DNA of 64,000 nt from positions 62,001 to 126,000 of the forward strand of contig NZ_JAQV02000004.1 in NCBI RefSeq assembly GCF_000732485.2, in the 5' to 3' direction. The stretch's first letter is position 1, and every line of letters begins with the position of its first letter. The position numbers were made by a program, and so were the translations under genes. This stretch comes from Bacillus sp. SJS. GTDB taxonomy: Bacteria > Bacillota > Bacilli > Bacillales > Bacillaceae. The notes beneath the pieces were generated by a model that was given only the letters and a program-made list of their open reading frames with translations, did no database searches and had not been told where the DNA came from. Shown here piece after piece: positions 18,174 through 27,653 of the stretch.

Positions 18174-19442
18174 CTAGAACCCCTTTCTCATCATGTTGTA
18201 AGGATAAACAGGCCGGTCCAATGTAAATGTCACCGTTTGAAGAGGATGGCGTGCAGCATCCAGTTCATTGCCTTTTTCATCGTATACCGCTTCAATTACA
18301 GTACGGAAATTCTCAAGCTCAGGTCCGAAAAATTCAACTTCATCTCCCGGCTTAAAGTAGTTCCGCTGCTGGAGTGTTACCTTCTTGGTTTCAGGATCGT
18401 AATCCAGTACCATTCCGACAAAATCGTATGCCGTCTTTTTTCCATGTATGCCAAACATTTGCTCTTTGTGACCCGGCACTCCTTCAAAAAATGCCGTTGC
18501 TGTATCGCGGTTCGCACATTTATCAAGCTCTTCCAGCCATTCCTGCTGAATGACAAAATTGTCCGGATCTGCGCAATAGGCATCAATTACTTTGCGATAC
18601 ACGCTGACCACCGTTGCGATATAGTGAATGGATTTCATGCGGCCTTCAATTTTCAGGCTGTCAATGCCCATTTCAATCATTTTAGGGATAGACTCCACTA
18701 GTTTAAGATCTTTTGGACTCATGGCAAATGGAGAATCGCCGTCCCCGAACAATGGAGTTTCCAGACCATCTTCCTGTTTGTAAAGATCATAATCCCAGCG
18801 GCAGGACTGGCAGCAGCCGCCGCGGTTTGAATCGCGGGCTGTCATATGATTTGAAAGAGTACAGCGTCCAGAGTAAGCGATGCACATCGCCCCGTGAATA
18901 AATGTTTCGATTTCAATATCCACTTTTTCCTTCATTTCGCGGATTTCATCTCCGCTTGTTTCACGTGCCAAAACAACCCGCTCAAGACCTTCTTCCTTCC
19001 AAAACTGAACAGCCTTCCAGTTGGATAAGGATTGCTGGGTGCTCAGGTGAATTTCAAGCTTTGGCGCAGCAGTTTTACATGTCTCTATAATGAGCGGATC
19101 AGCTACGATAATCCCTGTAACCCCTGCTTCTTCAAGTCCTTTTAAATAATCGGCAAGTCCGTCCATATTTTCATTGTGAGCAAAAATATTCGTTGTCACA
19201 TAAATTTTGGCATTGTACTGATTGGCAAACTGTACGCCTTCTGCCATTTCTTCCTGTGAGAAATTATCGGCATTTGAACGAAGTCCATATTCGCGTCCGC
19301 CGATAAAAACGGCATCCGCTCCATAACGGACAGCAATTTTTAATTTTTCCAGGTTTCCGGCCGGTGCCAGAAGCTCTGGCTTTTTAATAATGACCCGTTT
19401 TCCGTCAACGATCTTGGAAATTGAATCTTTTAAGGCGTCCAT
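18174..19442 (-). CDS. trhP2: U32 peptidase-like tRNA hydroxylation protein TrhP2
   Basis: 422-residue member of the U32 'peptidase' family. It carries the family signature HGAMCIAYSGRCTLSNH and a following cysteine cluster (GGCCQSCRWDY), the expected ligands of an iron-sulfur centre. In B. subtilis YrrO together with YrrN is needed to make 5-hydroxyuridine at tRNA position 34 from prephenate-derived chemistry; the order trmR-trhP1-trhP2 is the same here. Not a real protease as far as known. The C-terminal beta-barrel (from about 330) is complete. Confidence 0.9.
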   Translation of the reverse strand: MDALKDSISKIVDGKRVIIKKPELLAPAGNLEKLKIAVRYGADAVFIGGREYGLRSNADNFSQEEMAEGVQFANQYNAKIYVTTNIFAHNENMDGLADYLKGLEEAGVTGIIVADPLIIETCKTAAPKLEIHLSTQQSLSNWKAVQFWKEEGLERVVLARETSGDEIREMKEKVDIEIETFIHGAMCIAYSGRCTLSNHMTARDSNRGGCCQSCRWDYDLYKQEDGLETPLFGDGDSPFAMSPKDLKLVESIPKMIEMGIDSLKIEGRMKSIHYIATVVSVYRKVIDAYCADPDNFVIQQEWLEELDKCANRDTATAFFEGVPGHKEQMFGIHGKKTAYDFVGMVLDYDPETKKVTLQQRNYFKPGDEVEFFGPELENFRTVIEAVYDEKGNELDAARHPLQTVTFTLDRPVYPYNMMRKGF

Positions 19443-19487
19443 CTGCGTGCCTCCCTATTTATTTTCATAGCTGAAAACGAGGTTTCC

Positions 19488-20420
19488 TTAATAGACGGTT
19501 TCTTTAAAGAAGAATCCAGTATCCAGCGGACGGTGCCCGGGCTGAATCTGCTCAATTTCTTCAAGAAGGGCGCCCTTCACCTCTTCATATTGGTCCCTTG
19601 CTTCGATGCAAAGGTCGATGGCTTTTCGATATTTTTTAGTTACTTCAATTATATAGTCACTCTTCTGGAGTATCCCATCAATCTTGAAGGAATCCACTCC
19701 TGCATCGATCAGCTCCGGCAATTCATCAATGATGCACATATCATTTGGACTCATAATATGTGTGCCATTCTCATCTTCAAAAATAGGATATTTATTTTCC
19801 CGTTCTTTATCATGCAGCAAGAGGCCGGAATCGACTTTGCTTTTATTCACAACTTCCATTTCTTTTCCCTGGTACAAATAGTAGTTGCCTATAAGTGAGC
19901 GTTTGGATTGAAACATACACGTCATGCCGTGAACCTGAATTTCAATTTCAACCTCTGCATTTTCCTTTGTTTCCACTATTGCATCCATATTCAGCTCTCT
20001 TGCAAGCACGGCTCTTTTTGCACCTTTCCGGCCCCAGTAATTGCATGTATACCAGTTCGTTGCCGTTGTTTCTGTGTTCCAGTGAAGTTTCATTTGCGGT
20101 ACCGTTTCACGTGCAATCATTAAAACAGCCGGATCGCCAAACACAATCGCGTCAGCACCAGCATCCTTAAGAAACAGCATATAATCAGCTAGTTCATCAA
20201 TTTTGTCATTATGGAAAATGGCGTTCATAGCAGCGTATACTTTTACCCCTTTTTCATGGGCGATTCTAACCGCTTTTTTAAAATCTTCGCCTTTAAATTC
20301 ACCTGCGAGACGAAGTCCGAATTTCTGTTCCCCAATAATAAATGCAGTTGCTCCCGCCTCAGCGAGCGGCTCCAAATCGTGAAGGCTTGAAGGCGTAACC
20401 AGCAATTCCGGTTTTTTCAT
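19488..20420 (-). CDS. trhP1: U32 peptidase-like tRNA hydroxylation protein TrhP1
   Basis: 310-residue shorter U32-family partner of TrhP2. The signature region is present as HGMTCMFQSKRSLIGNYY but lacks the cysteine cluster seen in TrhP2 and the C-terminal barrel, so it is likely the non-iron-sulfur subunit. Its ATG overlaps the trmR stop by four bases. B. subtilis name yrrN. Function by homology: 5-hydroxyuridine formation in tRNA. Confidence 0.88.
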   Translation of the reverse strand: MKKPELLVTPSSLHDLEPLAEAGATAFIIGEQKFGLRLAGEFKGEDFKKAVRIAHEKGVKVYAAMNAIFHNDKIDELADYMLFLKDAGADAIVFGDPAVLMIARETVPQMKLHWNTETTATNWYTCNYWGRKGAKRAVLARELNMDAIVETKENAEVEIEIQVHGMTCMFQSKRSLIGNYYLYQGKEMEVVNKSKVDSGLLLHDKERENKYPIFEDENGTHIMSPNDMCIIDELPELIDAGVDSFKIDGILQKSDYIIEVTKKYRKAIDLCIEARDQYEEVKGALLEEIEQIQPGHRPLDTGFFFKETVY

Positions 20421-21073
20421 TTTTGTTCACCTCTTTTAATGCTCACGGCAATGCCATCGCCGACTGGTATGATACACGTTTCATAAGAAGGATGGGACAT
20501 AAGCCAAGTGTTGTAGCCCGCTATCTTTTTAACGAGACTCCGTATCCGTCTATTATCAATCTGGTCCTGTTCTTCTGCTACAAGACCTTTAAATAAAATA
20601 TTGTCGGTAATAATCATACCGCCTTCAGTCAGCATCGGCTCATACAGTTCAAAAAAGCGCTGATATTGGCCTTTTGCCGCATCAATAAAAAGTGCGTCAT
20701 AAGGTCCCTCGCTTTCTATTGCATCAGAAAGTTCAAGGGCATCCCCAAAATGAACTCGGATTCTGCTGCTTAGACCCATTTGTTCAATTCGTAAAAGTGC
20801 CTGATCATATCTCTCCTGATCTCTTTCTATACTGACAATAGAGGCTTTTGGAACAGCAGATGCCATGCGGATGGCTGAATAGCCAATGGCAGTTCCAATT
20901 TCAAGTATATGATGGGGAGAATGAATCCGAAGAAATTGAAGCAATACTTCCATTCCCGCCGCTTCCATAATCGGAACTCCATGCTCGCTTGCATAGGCTT
21001 CCATTTCCTGAATAGCTGGTGGGCGATCGGGTATCATGCTTTCCATGTAGGTTTGAAGCTTTTGGTCAAGCAC
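20417..21073 (-). CDS. trmR: tRNA 5-hydroxyuridine methyltransferase TrmR
   Basis: 218-residue O-methyltransferase family 3 enzyme that methylates 5-hydroxyuridine to 5-methoxyuridine at the tRNA wobble base. Motif I HILEIGTAIGYSAIRMA and the metal/substrate segment FIDAAKGQY, then ITDNILFKG are visible. I choose GTG at 21073, eight bases after AAGGAGG; the TTG at 21094 lies over that site. Product name from B. subtilis YrrM. Confidence 0.92.
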   Translation of the reverse strand: MLDQKLQTYMESMIPDRPPAIQEMEAYASEHGVPIMEAAGMEVLLQFLRIHSPHHILEIGTAIGYSAIRMASAVPKASIVSIERDQERYDQALLRIEQMGLSSRIRVHFGDALELSDAIESEGPYDALFIDAAKGQYQRFFELYEPMLTEGGMIITDNILFKGLVAEEQDQIDNRRIRSLVKKIAGYNTWLMSHPSYETCIIPVGDGIAVSIKRGEQK

Positions 21074-21098
21074 TAATTTTGCCTCCTTGCGCAAAAAG

Positions 21099-21121
21099 AA
21101 GAGTTCCTGTTAAGAACTCTT
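21099..21121 (-). terminator. Leader hairpin before trmR
   Basis: AAGAGTTC/GAACTCTT stem followed by CTTTTTG on the minus strand, ending 25 bases before the trmR start. It resembles a small intrinsic terminator within the leader of the tRNA-modification operon. Confidence 0.5.
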
Positions 21122-21177
21122 GCCTTTATTTAACACCATAGTCCTGTTCTTCATATAACCTGATATATTTTAGCATA

Positions 21178-21215
21178 AAAAAACGGGGAATGAAAATAAA
21201 ATTCACTCCCCGTTT
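21178..21215. terminator. Terminator of mltG
   Basis: AAAACGGGGA..TGAA / TTCA.TCCCCGTTTT stem with one mismatch and seven T on the minus strand immediately after the mltG stop. Confidence 0.92.
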
Positions 21216-21219
21216 TCAC

Positions 21220-22356
21220 TTATGATCCTTTTCTCGGACCGGTTATATGCTTTTCCTTCAGCTGGTTATGCTCTTTCAGCGTTCTGGAATAATAAACGGT
21301 TCCATCCGGTGCTGCGAGGAAATATAGATAGTCGGTGTTATCCGGCTTCAGTGCCGCTTCCATGGACATATTCCCGCTGTTTGAAATAGGTCCTGGCGGA
21401 AGGCCTTTGATTACATACGTATTATATGGAGAGGAGACCTTCAAATCTTTATAAGTAACCCGGTCTTTGTGCTCTCCGAGTGCATACAGTACCGTTGGAT
21501 CTGTCTGCAAAGGCATGCCTGACTTTAAGCGATTAAAGAAAACACTCGCAATCTTTTTTCTGTCTACCTTTCCTGTTGCCTCCTCTTCGATAATCGAGGA
21601 CATGGTCAGGAAATAATGAACACTCCATTTTTTCTCTTTCATTTGTGGCAGATAAGGCTTTATCCTCTCATCTGTCTCGCTGATCATCTTTTCAAGAATG
21701 GTGTCCAGAGATGTTTTTGGGTCCGCAAATGGATAAGTTGCTGGATATAAATAACCCTCAAGCTTATATTTTGCTGTTTTTTTATCAATTTCATTGGTTA
21801 CGGTATTGGGGTATTTCTTTTTCATTGCTGCAATGAATGCTGGATCCTGGATCTTCTTTAAAACATCCTCTTTTGAGTATTCACTGTTATTTTCAATGAT
21901 TGCCGCGATTTGCTTCATTTGATGGCCTTCAGGAATGGTAAACTGCATGGCAATGTTTTCTGCCATTTTTCCTGTTTTAAGGAGCTGAATCATGTCATCC
22001 ATCGTCATAGATTTACTTAGCAAATAATCTCCGGCCTGAAAATTGGTTTCATTTTTAAATTTCACATAATATTTAAACACCCTGGCATCTTTAATGATTC
22101 CTTCTTCTTTAAGCTCCGCAGCTATCCCTGAAAGAGATGATCCGAGAGGAATGGATACTTTTACTTGTTTTTTATCAGAAGGGTCCACTGGACTCAATGC
22201 GTTCTGAATATATATGATGCCTGCAAGAGCGATCGCAGCAATTGCGATCCCAGCCACAAGGACAATTCGCCATACAATTTTCCGGATTGATTTTGCCTCT
22301 TCCTGTTTTTCAAGCAGTGTTTTATGTATGGATGGTTTGTTTTGTTTTTGCTTCAT
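21220..22356 (-). CDS. mltG: Endolytic murein transglycosylase MltG
   Basis: 378-residue single-pass membrane enzyme (helix about 26-48) of the YceG/MltG family that cuts nascent peptidoglycan strands and sets glycan length. A LysM-like region (VSIPLGSSLSGIAAELKEEGII) precedes the catalytic domain with SSIIEEEATGK, where a Glu is catalytic, and GMPLQTDPTVLYAL. Start placed at 22356, seven bases after AGGGGG; the frame is open for 19 more codons without support. Confidence 0.95.
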   Translation of the reverse strand: MKQKQNKPSIHKTLLEKQEEAKSIRKIVWRIVLVAGIAIAAIALAGIIYIQNALSPVDPSDKKQVKVSIPLGSSLSGIAAELKEEGIIKDARVFKYYVKFKNETNFQAGDYLLSKSMTMDDMIQLLKTGKMAENIAMQFTIPEGHQMKQIAAIIENNSEYSKEDVLKKIQDPAFIAAMKKKYPNTVTNEIDKKTAKYKLEGYLYPATYPFADPKTSLDTILEKMISETDERIKPYLPQMKEKKWSVHYFLTMSSIIEEEATGKVDRKKIASVFFNRLKSGMPLQTDPTVLYALGEHKDRVTYKDLKVSSPYNTYVIKGLPPGPISNSGNMSMEAALKPDNTDYLYFLAAPDGTVYYSRTLKEHNQLKEKHITGPRKGS

Positions 22357-22420
22357 CCTTTTCCCCCTTTCACTTCCGTATATTATACTACAAAATTCTA
22401 CCCCATTCGTCACTATCTGA

Positions 22421-22461
22421 ACAAAAAAAGAAGCCGGGAATACATCCCCAGGCTCCTTTTT
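22421..22461. terminator. Terminator of yrzL-ruvX-yrzB operon
   Basis: AAAGGAGCC/GGCTTCTTT stem plus inner GGG/CCC, followed by a T-run on the minus strand. Confidence 0.85.
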
Positions 22462-22469
22462 ATTTGCAT

Positions 22470-22763
22470 TTAGTTTTCTTCTTCTTCCTCGTTATCGAAG
22501 AATGTGTTCATCATTTCTTCAATCATGTCCCACTCTTCTTCTGTTTCAATTGGCTGAAGCTCGCCATCTTCGCCATTTTCGCTTGGCGTGAAGCTTGATG
22601 CATGAATTTCTACATCCTCTTCATCCTGATCTTCACTGCTGATTGGGTAGTAAAGAACGTAGGATTTTTTGAATTCATCTGACTCAAATGTAAAAAGGAT
22701 CTCGCAAAGCTGTTCGTTTCCGTTTTCGTCTACTACTGTAATCTGTTTTTCACCATGTTCCAT
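22470..22763 (-). CDS. yrzB: DUF1292 family protein YrzB
   Basis: 97-residue strongly acidic protein of the DUF1292 family (start [24 protein letters not shown]), encoded after ruvX as in most Bacilli. The C-terminus is a run of Glu residues. GAGGTGA precedes the ATG. Function unknown. Confidence 0.92.
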   Translation of the reverse strand: MEHGEKQITVVDENGNEQLCEILFTFESDEFKKSYVLYYPISSEDQDEEDVEIHASSFTPSENGEDGELQPIETEEEWDMIEEMMNTFFDNEEEEEN

Positions 22764-22791
22764 GTCTATTCACCTCGTTAAGTAATCTCCG

Positions 22792-23208
22792 TTATCGGAG
22801 GCTGTCAAGATATCCTTGAAGGATCATGACAGCTGCCATTTTATCAATGACTTTTTTGCGTTTTTTTCTGCTTACATCCGCTTCAATGAGCATCCGTTCT
22901 GCAGCCATTGTCGTTAATCTCTCGTCCCAGAGAACAACGGGAAGCGAAAATGTCTCTTCCAGCAGGGAAGCGAATCTTTGACACGCTTCCCCTCTCGGAC
23001 CAATTGTGTTATTCATATTTTTCGGAAGACCGACGACAATTTTGTCCGCCTCTTCCGTTTTAATGATTTCAGAAAGCCTAGTCAGACCATAGTCTCCGCC
23101 TTCTTCATTAATTTTAACCGTTTCGAGTCCTTGAGCTGTCCAGCCCATAAGATCACTGACTGCTACTCCGATTGTTTTCGTTCCGTAATCCAAACCTAAT
23201 ACTCGCAT
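22792..23208 (-). CDS. ruvX: Holliday junction resolvase-like RuvX/YqgF
   Basis: 138-residue RNase H-fold nuclease family protein; catalytic acidic residues are in [13 protein letters not shown], in VVGLPKNMN and WDERLTT regions. The family processes the 5' end of pre-16S rRNA and has been proposed as a Holliday junction resolvase. Middle gene of yrzL-ruvX-yrzB; three bases after yrzL. Confidence 0.95.
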   Translation of the reverse strand: MRVLGLDYGTKTIGVAVSDLMGWTAQGLETVKINEEGGDYGLTRLSEIIKTEEADKIVVGLPKNMNNTIGPRGEACQRFASLLEETFSLPVVLWDERLTTMAAERMLIEADVSRKKRKKVIDKMAAVMILQGYLDSLR

Positions 23209-23211
23209 CTA

Positions 23212-23478
23212 TTACTCCTCACGATGATTTTGCAGGTACGATTTAACAAGCTCTTCAATCAGCTCATCTCTCTCAAGCTTGCGGATCAAGCTTCTTGCAT
23301 CACGGTGACGGGGAATATAAGCCGGATCTCCTGAAAGCAAATAACCGACGATCTGATTGATCGGATTGTATCCTTTTTCCTTGAGTGCATCATGTACCGT
23401 AAACAAAACTTCGTTCACATCTGTTTGAACGGAATCGTCCGAAACGTTGAATTTCATTGTTTTATCGAATGAGCTCAC
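23212..23478 (-). CDS. yrzL: IreB family regulatory phosphoprotein YrzL
   Basis: 88-residue protein of the IreB/DUF965 family, a substrate of PASTA Ser/Thr kinases in Enterococcus. The conserved block [20 protein letters not shown] is present. GTG at 23478 is chosen, six bases after GAGGTG, giving the family's MSSFDK-type start and exact usual length; a GTG at 23487 overlaps the ribosome site. Confidence 0.94.
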   Translation of the reverse strand: MSSFDKTMKFNVSDDSVQTDVNEVLFTVHDALKEKGYNPINQIVGYLLSGDPAYIPRHRDARSLIRKLERDELIEELVKSYLQNHREE

Positions 23479-23565
23479 TGTCTGCACCTCTTTCTCAAGT
23501 TCGCGCTCGAGGACTTGATCCTGCTCGTCCTGACTCTTATCACCATTCTACACTAAGAATGAGAA

Positions 23566-26202
23566 TTATAAAACGGATTTAACCCATTCCTCTGCATAGT
23601 TTAGAGCAGATTCGAGTTTTTCAGGGTCTTTTCCTCCTGCCTGAGCCATATCCGGACGGCCTCCGCCGCCTCCGCCGCAGCGCTCTGCGACTTCTTTTAC
23701 GAGCTTGCCGGCATGCAGGCCGCGGTCAATAAGATCCTTCGAAACACCGGCTGCAATATTTACCTTATCACCATTTGCAGCCCCTAAAACGATTACTGCA
23801 GATCCAAGCTTTTCCTTCAAATCATCCAAAATGGCACGAAGACTGTTCATATCCTTTGCGTTCACCTTGCTTGCAAGAAGTTTAACGCCATCGATTTCTT
23901 TTACCTGGTCCGTTAAAGAAGAGGCTTCAAGATTGCCAAGCTTGGAAGTAAGAGACTCGTTTTCGCGCTGAAGATCTTTCAGTTCGCCTGTAAGAGCATC
24001 AATACGGGCTGGAACCTCTTTACTGTTTGTTTTAAGCTTAGCAGCGGCCGCTTCCAGAATGGCAATTTGCTCATTCATCGTTTCATAAGCCGTTTTTCCT
24101 GTTACAGCTTCGATCCTTCTTGTACCTGCACCGATACCGGATTCAGATACAAGCTTGAACAAGCCGATTGAAGAAGTGTTATCCACATGGCAGCCTCCGC
24201 ATAGTTCAAGACTGTACTCTCCAATTTGAACAACACGGACAATTTTGCCGTACTTTTCACCGAATAAAGCCATTGCTCCCATTGCTTTTGCTTCATCAAT
24301 TGGTTTTAAGTCAATGTTTACACCAATGCCTGCCCAGATTTTTTCATTCACGATCTGCTCAATTTGTTTTAGCTCGCTATCTGTAATCTGGCCGAAATGG
24401 GAGAAATCAAAACGAAGACGGTTTTCCGTCACCAATGATCCAGCCTGATTGACGTGTCCTCCGAGAACATCCTTCAATGCCTGATGCAGCAGATGAGTCG
24501 CAGTATGGTTCTTCACAACACCTTCTCTTACTTTACGGTCAACCGCAGCTGTGACGGAATCATTTGCTCTTAATGTTCCTTTTTCAACAATCACGCGATG
24601 CAGATTTTGCCCGTTTGGAGCTTTTTTAACGTCTTTAACGCGTGCGGTGAAATTTGCATTGGAAATGGTTCCTTCATCTGCAATCTGTCCGCCGCTCTCC
24701 GCATAAAACGGTGTCTGTACAAGGATAAGCTGGATTTCGTCCCCTTTAGATGCTTCTGAGACAAGTTCGCCATCTTTCACAAGGGCAGCAGCTTCAGTTT
24801 CAACAGTAAGGTGCTCGTAACCGACAAACGTACTTTCCGTTGTGAGATCACCAAGTACTCCTCCCTGAACCTGCATGGAATCGACTTCCTGGCGAGCCGA
24901 TCTTGCCCGTTCGCGCTGCTTTTGCATTTCAGACTCAAAGCCCTCTGCATCAATCTTCATTTCTTCTTCTTCTGCATATTCTTCTGTCAATTCAACCGGG
25001 AAGCCATAGGTATCATAAAGGCGGAAAACGTCAGTGCCTGGAATGACATCGTGTCCCGCTTCTCTTTGCTTTTTAATCACTTCAGATAAAATAGCCAGTC
25101 CATCATTTAACGTTTCATGGAAACGCTCTTCCTCGTTTTTAATGACTTTTTGTATAAACTCGGTCTTTTGTTTAACTTCCGGATAGAAGGCTTCCATAAT
25201 TTCACCAACTACCGGTACAAGCTCATACATAAATGGGCGGTTGATATCAAGTTTTTTTGCATAGCGCACAGCCCGTCGAAGCAGACGGCGGAGAACATAG
25301 CCGCGGCCTTCGTTGGACGGAAGAGCTCCATCCCCTACTGCAAAGGATACGGTACGGATATGATCGGCAATAACCTTAAATGCCTCATCCTTCTCTTTGC
25401 TGTCATGGTACTCCATACCGGCAATTGCTGCAGTTGCTTCAATAATCGGCATAAAGAGATCCGTCTCATAGTTGGTCGGAACATTTTGAATAACGGAGCA
25501 CATCCGCTCAAGTCCCATCCCTGTATCAATATTTTTCTTAGGAAGCGGAGTATAGGTTCCATCCGAATTATGGTTAAATTCAGAGAAAACAAGGTTCCAT
25601 ACTTCTAAATAACGCTCATTTTCGCCGCCTGGATACAGCTCGGAATCTTCCGGATCGTTCCCGTAAGCCTCACCGCGGTCATAAAAAATCTCCGTGTTCG
25701 GTCCGCTCGGGCCTTCGCCGATATCCCAGAAGTTCCCTTCAAGCCGAATGATGCGCTCTTCCGGAACGCCTACTTTAGCCGTCCATATGTCGAAGGCTTC
25801 ATTGTCTTCAGGGTGAATCGTAACAGAAAGCTTTTCAGCGTCAAAGCCGATCCACTTCTCGCTTGTAAGGAACTCCCAAGCCCATTCAATTGCTTCTTCT
25901 TTGAAGTATTCTCCGATTGAGAAGTTTCCAAGCATTTCGAAGAACGTATGATGTCGTGCCGTTTTCCCTACATTTTCAATATCGTTGGTGCGGATGGATT
26001 TCTGCGCGTTGCAAATTCTTGGGTTCGCAGGAATCACACGTCCGTCAAAATATTTTTTCAGGGTAGCAACCCCGCTGTTAATCCACAAAAGAGAAGGATC
26101 TTCATGCGGAACAAGTGATGCACTTGGTTCTACTGAGTGGCCTTTTTCTTTGAAAAAATCAAGAAACATTTGGCGTACTTCTGCAGACGTTAAAAATTTC
26201 AT
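23566..26202 (-). CDS. alaS: Alanyl-tRNA synthetase AlaS
   Basis: 878-residue class II synthetase with the catalytic domain, the editing domain ([11 protein letters not shown] and CGGCH zinc ligands) and the C-terminal DHHA1/C-Ala domain ending in a glycine-rich [16 protein letters not shown] block. Complete and of usual length. Controlled by the T-box leader immediately upstream. ATG preceded by GGAGGAG. Confidence 0.98.
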   Translation of the reverse strand: MKFLTSAEVRQMFLDFFKEKGHSVEPSASLVPHEDPSLLWINSGVATLKKYFDGRVIPANPRICNAQKSIRTNDIENVGKTARHHTFFEMLGNFSIGEYFKEEAIEWAWEFLTSEKWIGFDAEKLSVTIHPEDNEAFDIWTAKVGVPEERIIRLEGNFWDIGEGPSGPNTEIFYDRGEAYGNDPEDSELYPGGENERYLEVWNLVFSEFNHNSDGTYTPLPKKNIDTGMGLERMCSVIQNVPTNYETDLFMPIIEATAAIAGMEYHDSKEKDEAFKVIADHIRTVSFAVGDGALPSNEGRGYVLRRLLRRAVRYAKKLDINRPFMYELVPVVGEIMEAFYPEVKQKTEFIQKVIKNEEERFHETLNDGLAILSEVIKKQREAGHDVIPGTDVFRLYDTYGFPVELTEEYAEEEEMKIDAEGFESEMQKQRERARSARQEVDSMQVQGGVLGDLTTESTFVGYEHLTVETEAAALVKDGELVSEASKGDEIQLILVQTPFYAESGGQIADEGTISNANFTARVKDVKKAPNGQNLHRVIVEKGTLRANDSVTAAVDRKVREGVVKNHTATHLLHQALKDVLGGHVNQAGSLVTENRLRFDFSHFGQITDSELKQIEQIVNEKIWAGIGVNIDLKPIDEAKAMGAMALFGEKYGKIVRVVQIGEYSLELCGGCHVDNTSSIGLFKLVSESGIGAGTRRIEAVTGKTAYETMNEQIAILEAAAAKLKTNSKEVPARIDALTGELKDLQRENESLTSKLGNLEASSLTDQVKEIDGVKLLASKVNAKDMNSLRAILDDLKEKLGSAVIVLGAANGDKVNIAAGVSKDLIDRGLHAGKLVKEVAERCGGGGGGRPDMAQAGGKDPEKLESALNYAEEWVKSVL

Positions 26203-26505
26203 TCATTTCTCCTCCTTAATATGTATGCCGGGCGGCTCCGAAAAACAAAAAACTCCCGTTCCTGTACAAATCCTTTAGATTTGCACAGGGACGAGAGTTG
26301 CTCGCGGTACCACCCTGATTATGGATTCCAAAATATCCATCAGCTTCATTGGACCTTAACGCGGTCTCAGGACGGCAGGACTTTTACCTGCACTCAGGAA
26401 TAGCGTTCCGTCACCCTTCATTAAACACCCTTTCAGCCTTGGGGCATTCTCTCTGGAAATGGACTGTGACCTACTCGTTTCCATCAGCGTTTATTACCTA
26501 TTATA
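26203..26505 (-). promoter_or_regulatory. T-box riboswitch of alaS
   Basis: About 300-base leader that senses uncharged tRNA(Ala). The T-box sequence GGGTGGTACCGCG is at 26303-26315 (minus strand); the terminator stem pairs AACTCTCGTCCCTGTGCAAA with the matching arm at 26251-26270 and ends in a T-run. A GCT alanine triplet (26402-26404) lies in the expected specifier region, flanked by GGAAC and ATTCC; the AGAGAG motif of stem I is also visible. Confidence 0.93.
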
Positions 26506-26511
26506 CCGTAG

Positions 26512-26540
26512 ATTATAGACAATGCCCGCCCGCCTGTCAA
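26512..26540 (-). promoter_or_regulatory. Consensus sigma-A promoter of alaS
   Basis: Perfect TTGACA (26535-26540) and TATAAT (26512-26517) with 17-base spacing on the minus strand; the -35 overlaps the yrrI stop codon. Confidence 0.9.
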
Positions 26541-27592
26541 TCATGCCGGAGAAGCCGGACTCCATGCTCCAAAACGACCCTCAGGACAGCGGTGACAGGT
26601 ACGGCGATAATCAGTCCGAAAATTCCTGCAAGCTCACCGCCAGCAGCGAGCGCCAGCATAATAACAATGGGATGCATATGCAGGCTTCTTCCAACAATCA
26701 GAGGACTGATTACGTTTCCTTCAAGAAATTGCAGAACCAAAATGATAATAACCACGGTTATCACCGTTTGGGTCGACATCGCTGCCGCCAAAATTAAAGC
26801 CGGAATAGCACCGATCACAGGGCCAAAGTAAGGGATCACATTTGTAATCGCTATAATCATTCCAAGCACAAGCGGATATTTTACCCCAAAGAACCATAGA
26901 GAGAGAAACGCCAGCAGACCCATAATGACACAAACAAAAAACTGGCCCCGAATGTAGCTTCCGAGAGACTCATCTGCATCCCTCAGCAGCTCCTTCCCCC
27001 TCCTTCTCCACTTTTTCGGAGTCAAATACCAGGCCGTTTTTTTCAACAGTGAAAAATCCTTCAGCATATAAAAAACCAAAAATGGGATAAGCGTTAAAAT
27101 TACCGCATTATCAAACAGTGACCGGATCGAGTAGATAATGCCGTCAATCATCCCTGAGATCCACTGCTCCGCCTCGCCAAGCAACCCCTCCACCCGATGA
27201 TGCAGCCCCATCGGCCAATGATCCGTCTGATCCCTGATCATCGTAAGCCAGCCCTCATAAAGCTTCACCATCCGCGGCGCATTAGCCGACAGCTCCATCA
27301 GCTGATTAATAAGCAGCGGAATGCCCCGATAAAAACCATACCCAATCGAACCGAAGAACAGCAAATAAATAATGAGAATCGAAAGCGTCCTCGGAAGCCC
27401 CGTTTCATGCAGCTTCTCTACAATCGGATGAAGCAAATACGTGATAAAGGAAGCAATCACAAACGGCACGATAATGGCCTGCAGCATAATCCAGACTGGA
27501 TTCCACACTACCCGCAGTTTAAGAAATAAATAAAGGGATAATAAAGACAGCAGAATAATTCCCGCTCTTAGCAGGATCTTTTTTTCTTTCAC
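26537..27592 (-). CDS. yrrI: AI-2E family transporter YrrI
   Basis: 351-residue polytopic membrane protein of the AI-2E transporter (UPF0118) family, with seven or eight hydrophobic segments and the conserved PYFGPVIGAIPA loop. Some family members are Na+/H+ antiporters or AI-2 exporters; the substrate here is unknown. GTG start with GGAGGGG. Sits upstream of alaS as in B. subtilis. Confidence 0.9.
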   Translation of the reverse strand: MKEKKILLRAGIILLSLLSLYLFLKLRVVWNPVWIMLQAIIVPFVIASFITYLLHPIVEKLHETGLPRTLSILIIYLLFFGSIGYGFYRGIPLLINQLMELSANAPRMVKLYEGWLTMIRDQTDHWPMGLHHRVEGLLGEAEQWISGMIDGIIYSIRSLFDNAVILTLIPFLVFYMLKDFSLLKKTAWYLTPKKWRRRGKELLRDADESLGSYIRGQFFVCVIMGLLAFLSLWFFGVKYPLVLGMIIAITNVIPYFGPVIGAIPALILAAAMSTQTVITVVIIILVLQFLEGNVISPLIVGRSLHMHPIVIMLALAAGGELAGIFGLIIAVPVTAVLRVVLEHGVRLLRHD

Positions 27593-27653
27593 GGGGCATC
27601 CCCTCCGGAGATTAGTTTGGGGGATTTTTGGGGGGATTATGCAGGGAACGAAA

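Noticed and set aside
25117-25608. 163-codon plus-strand ORF
   Set aside because: Fully antisense to the alaS catalytic domain, no RBS; shadow frame.
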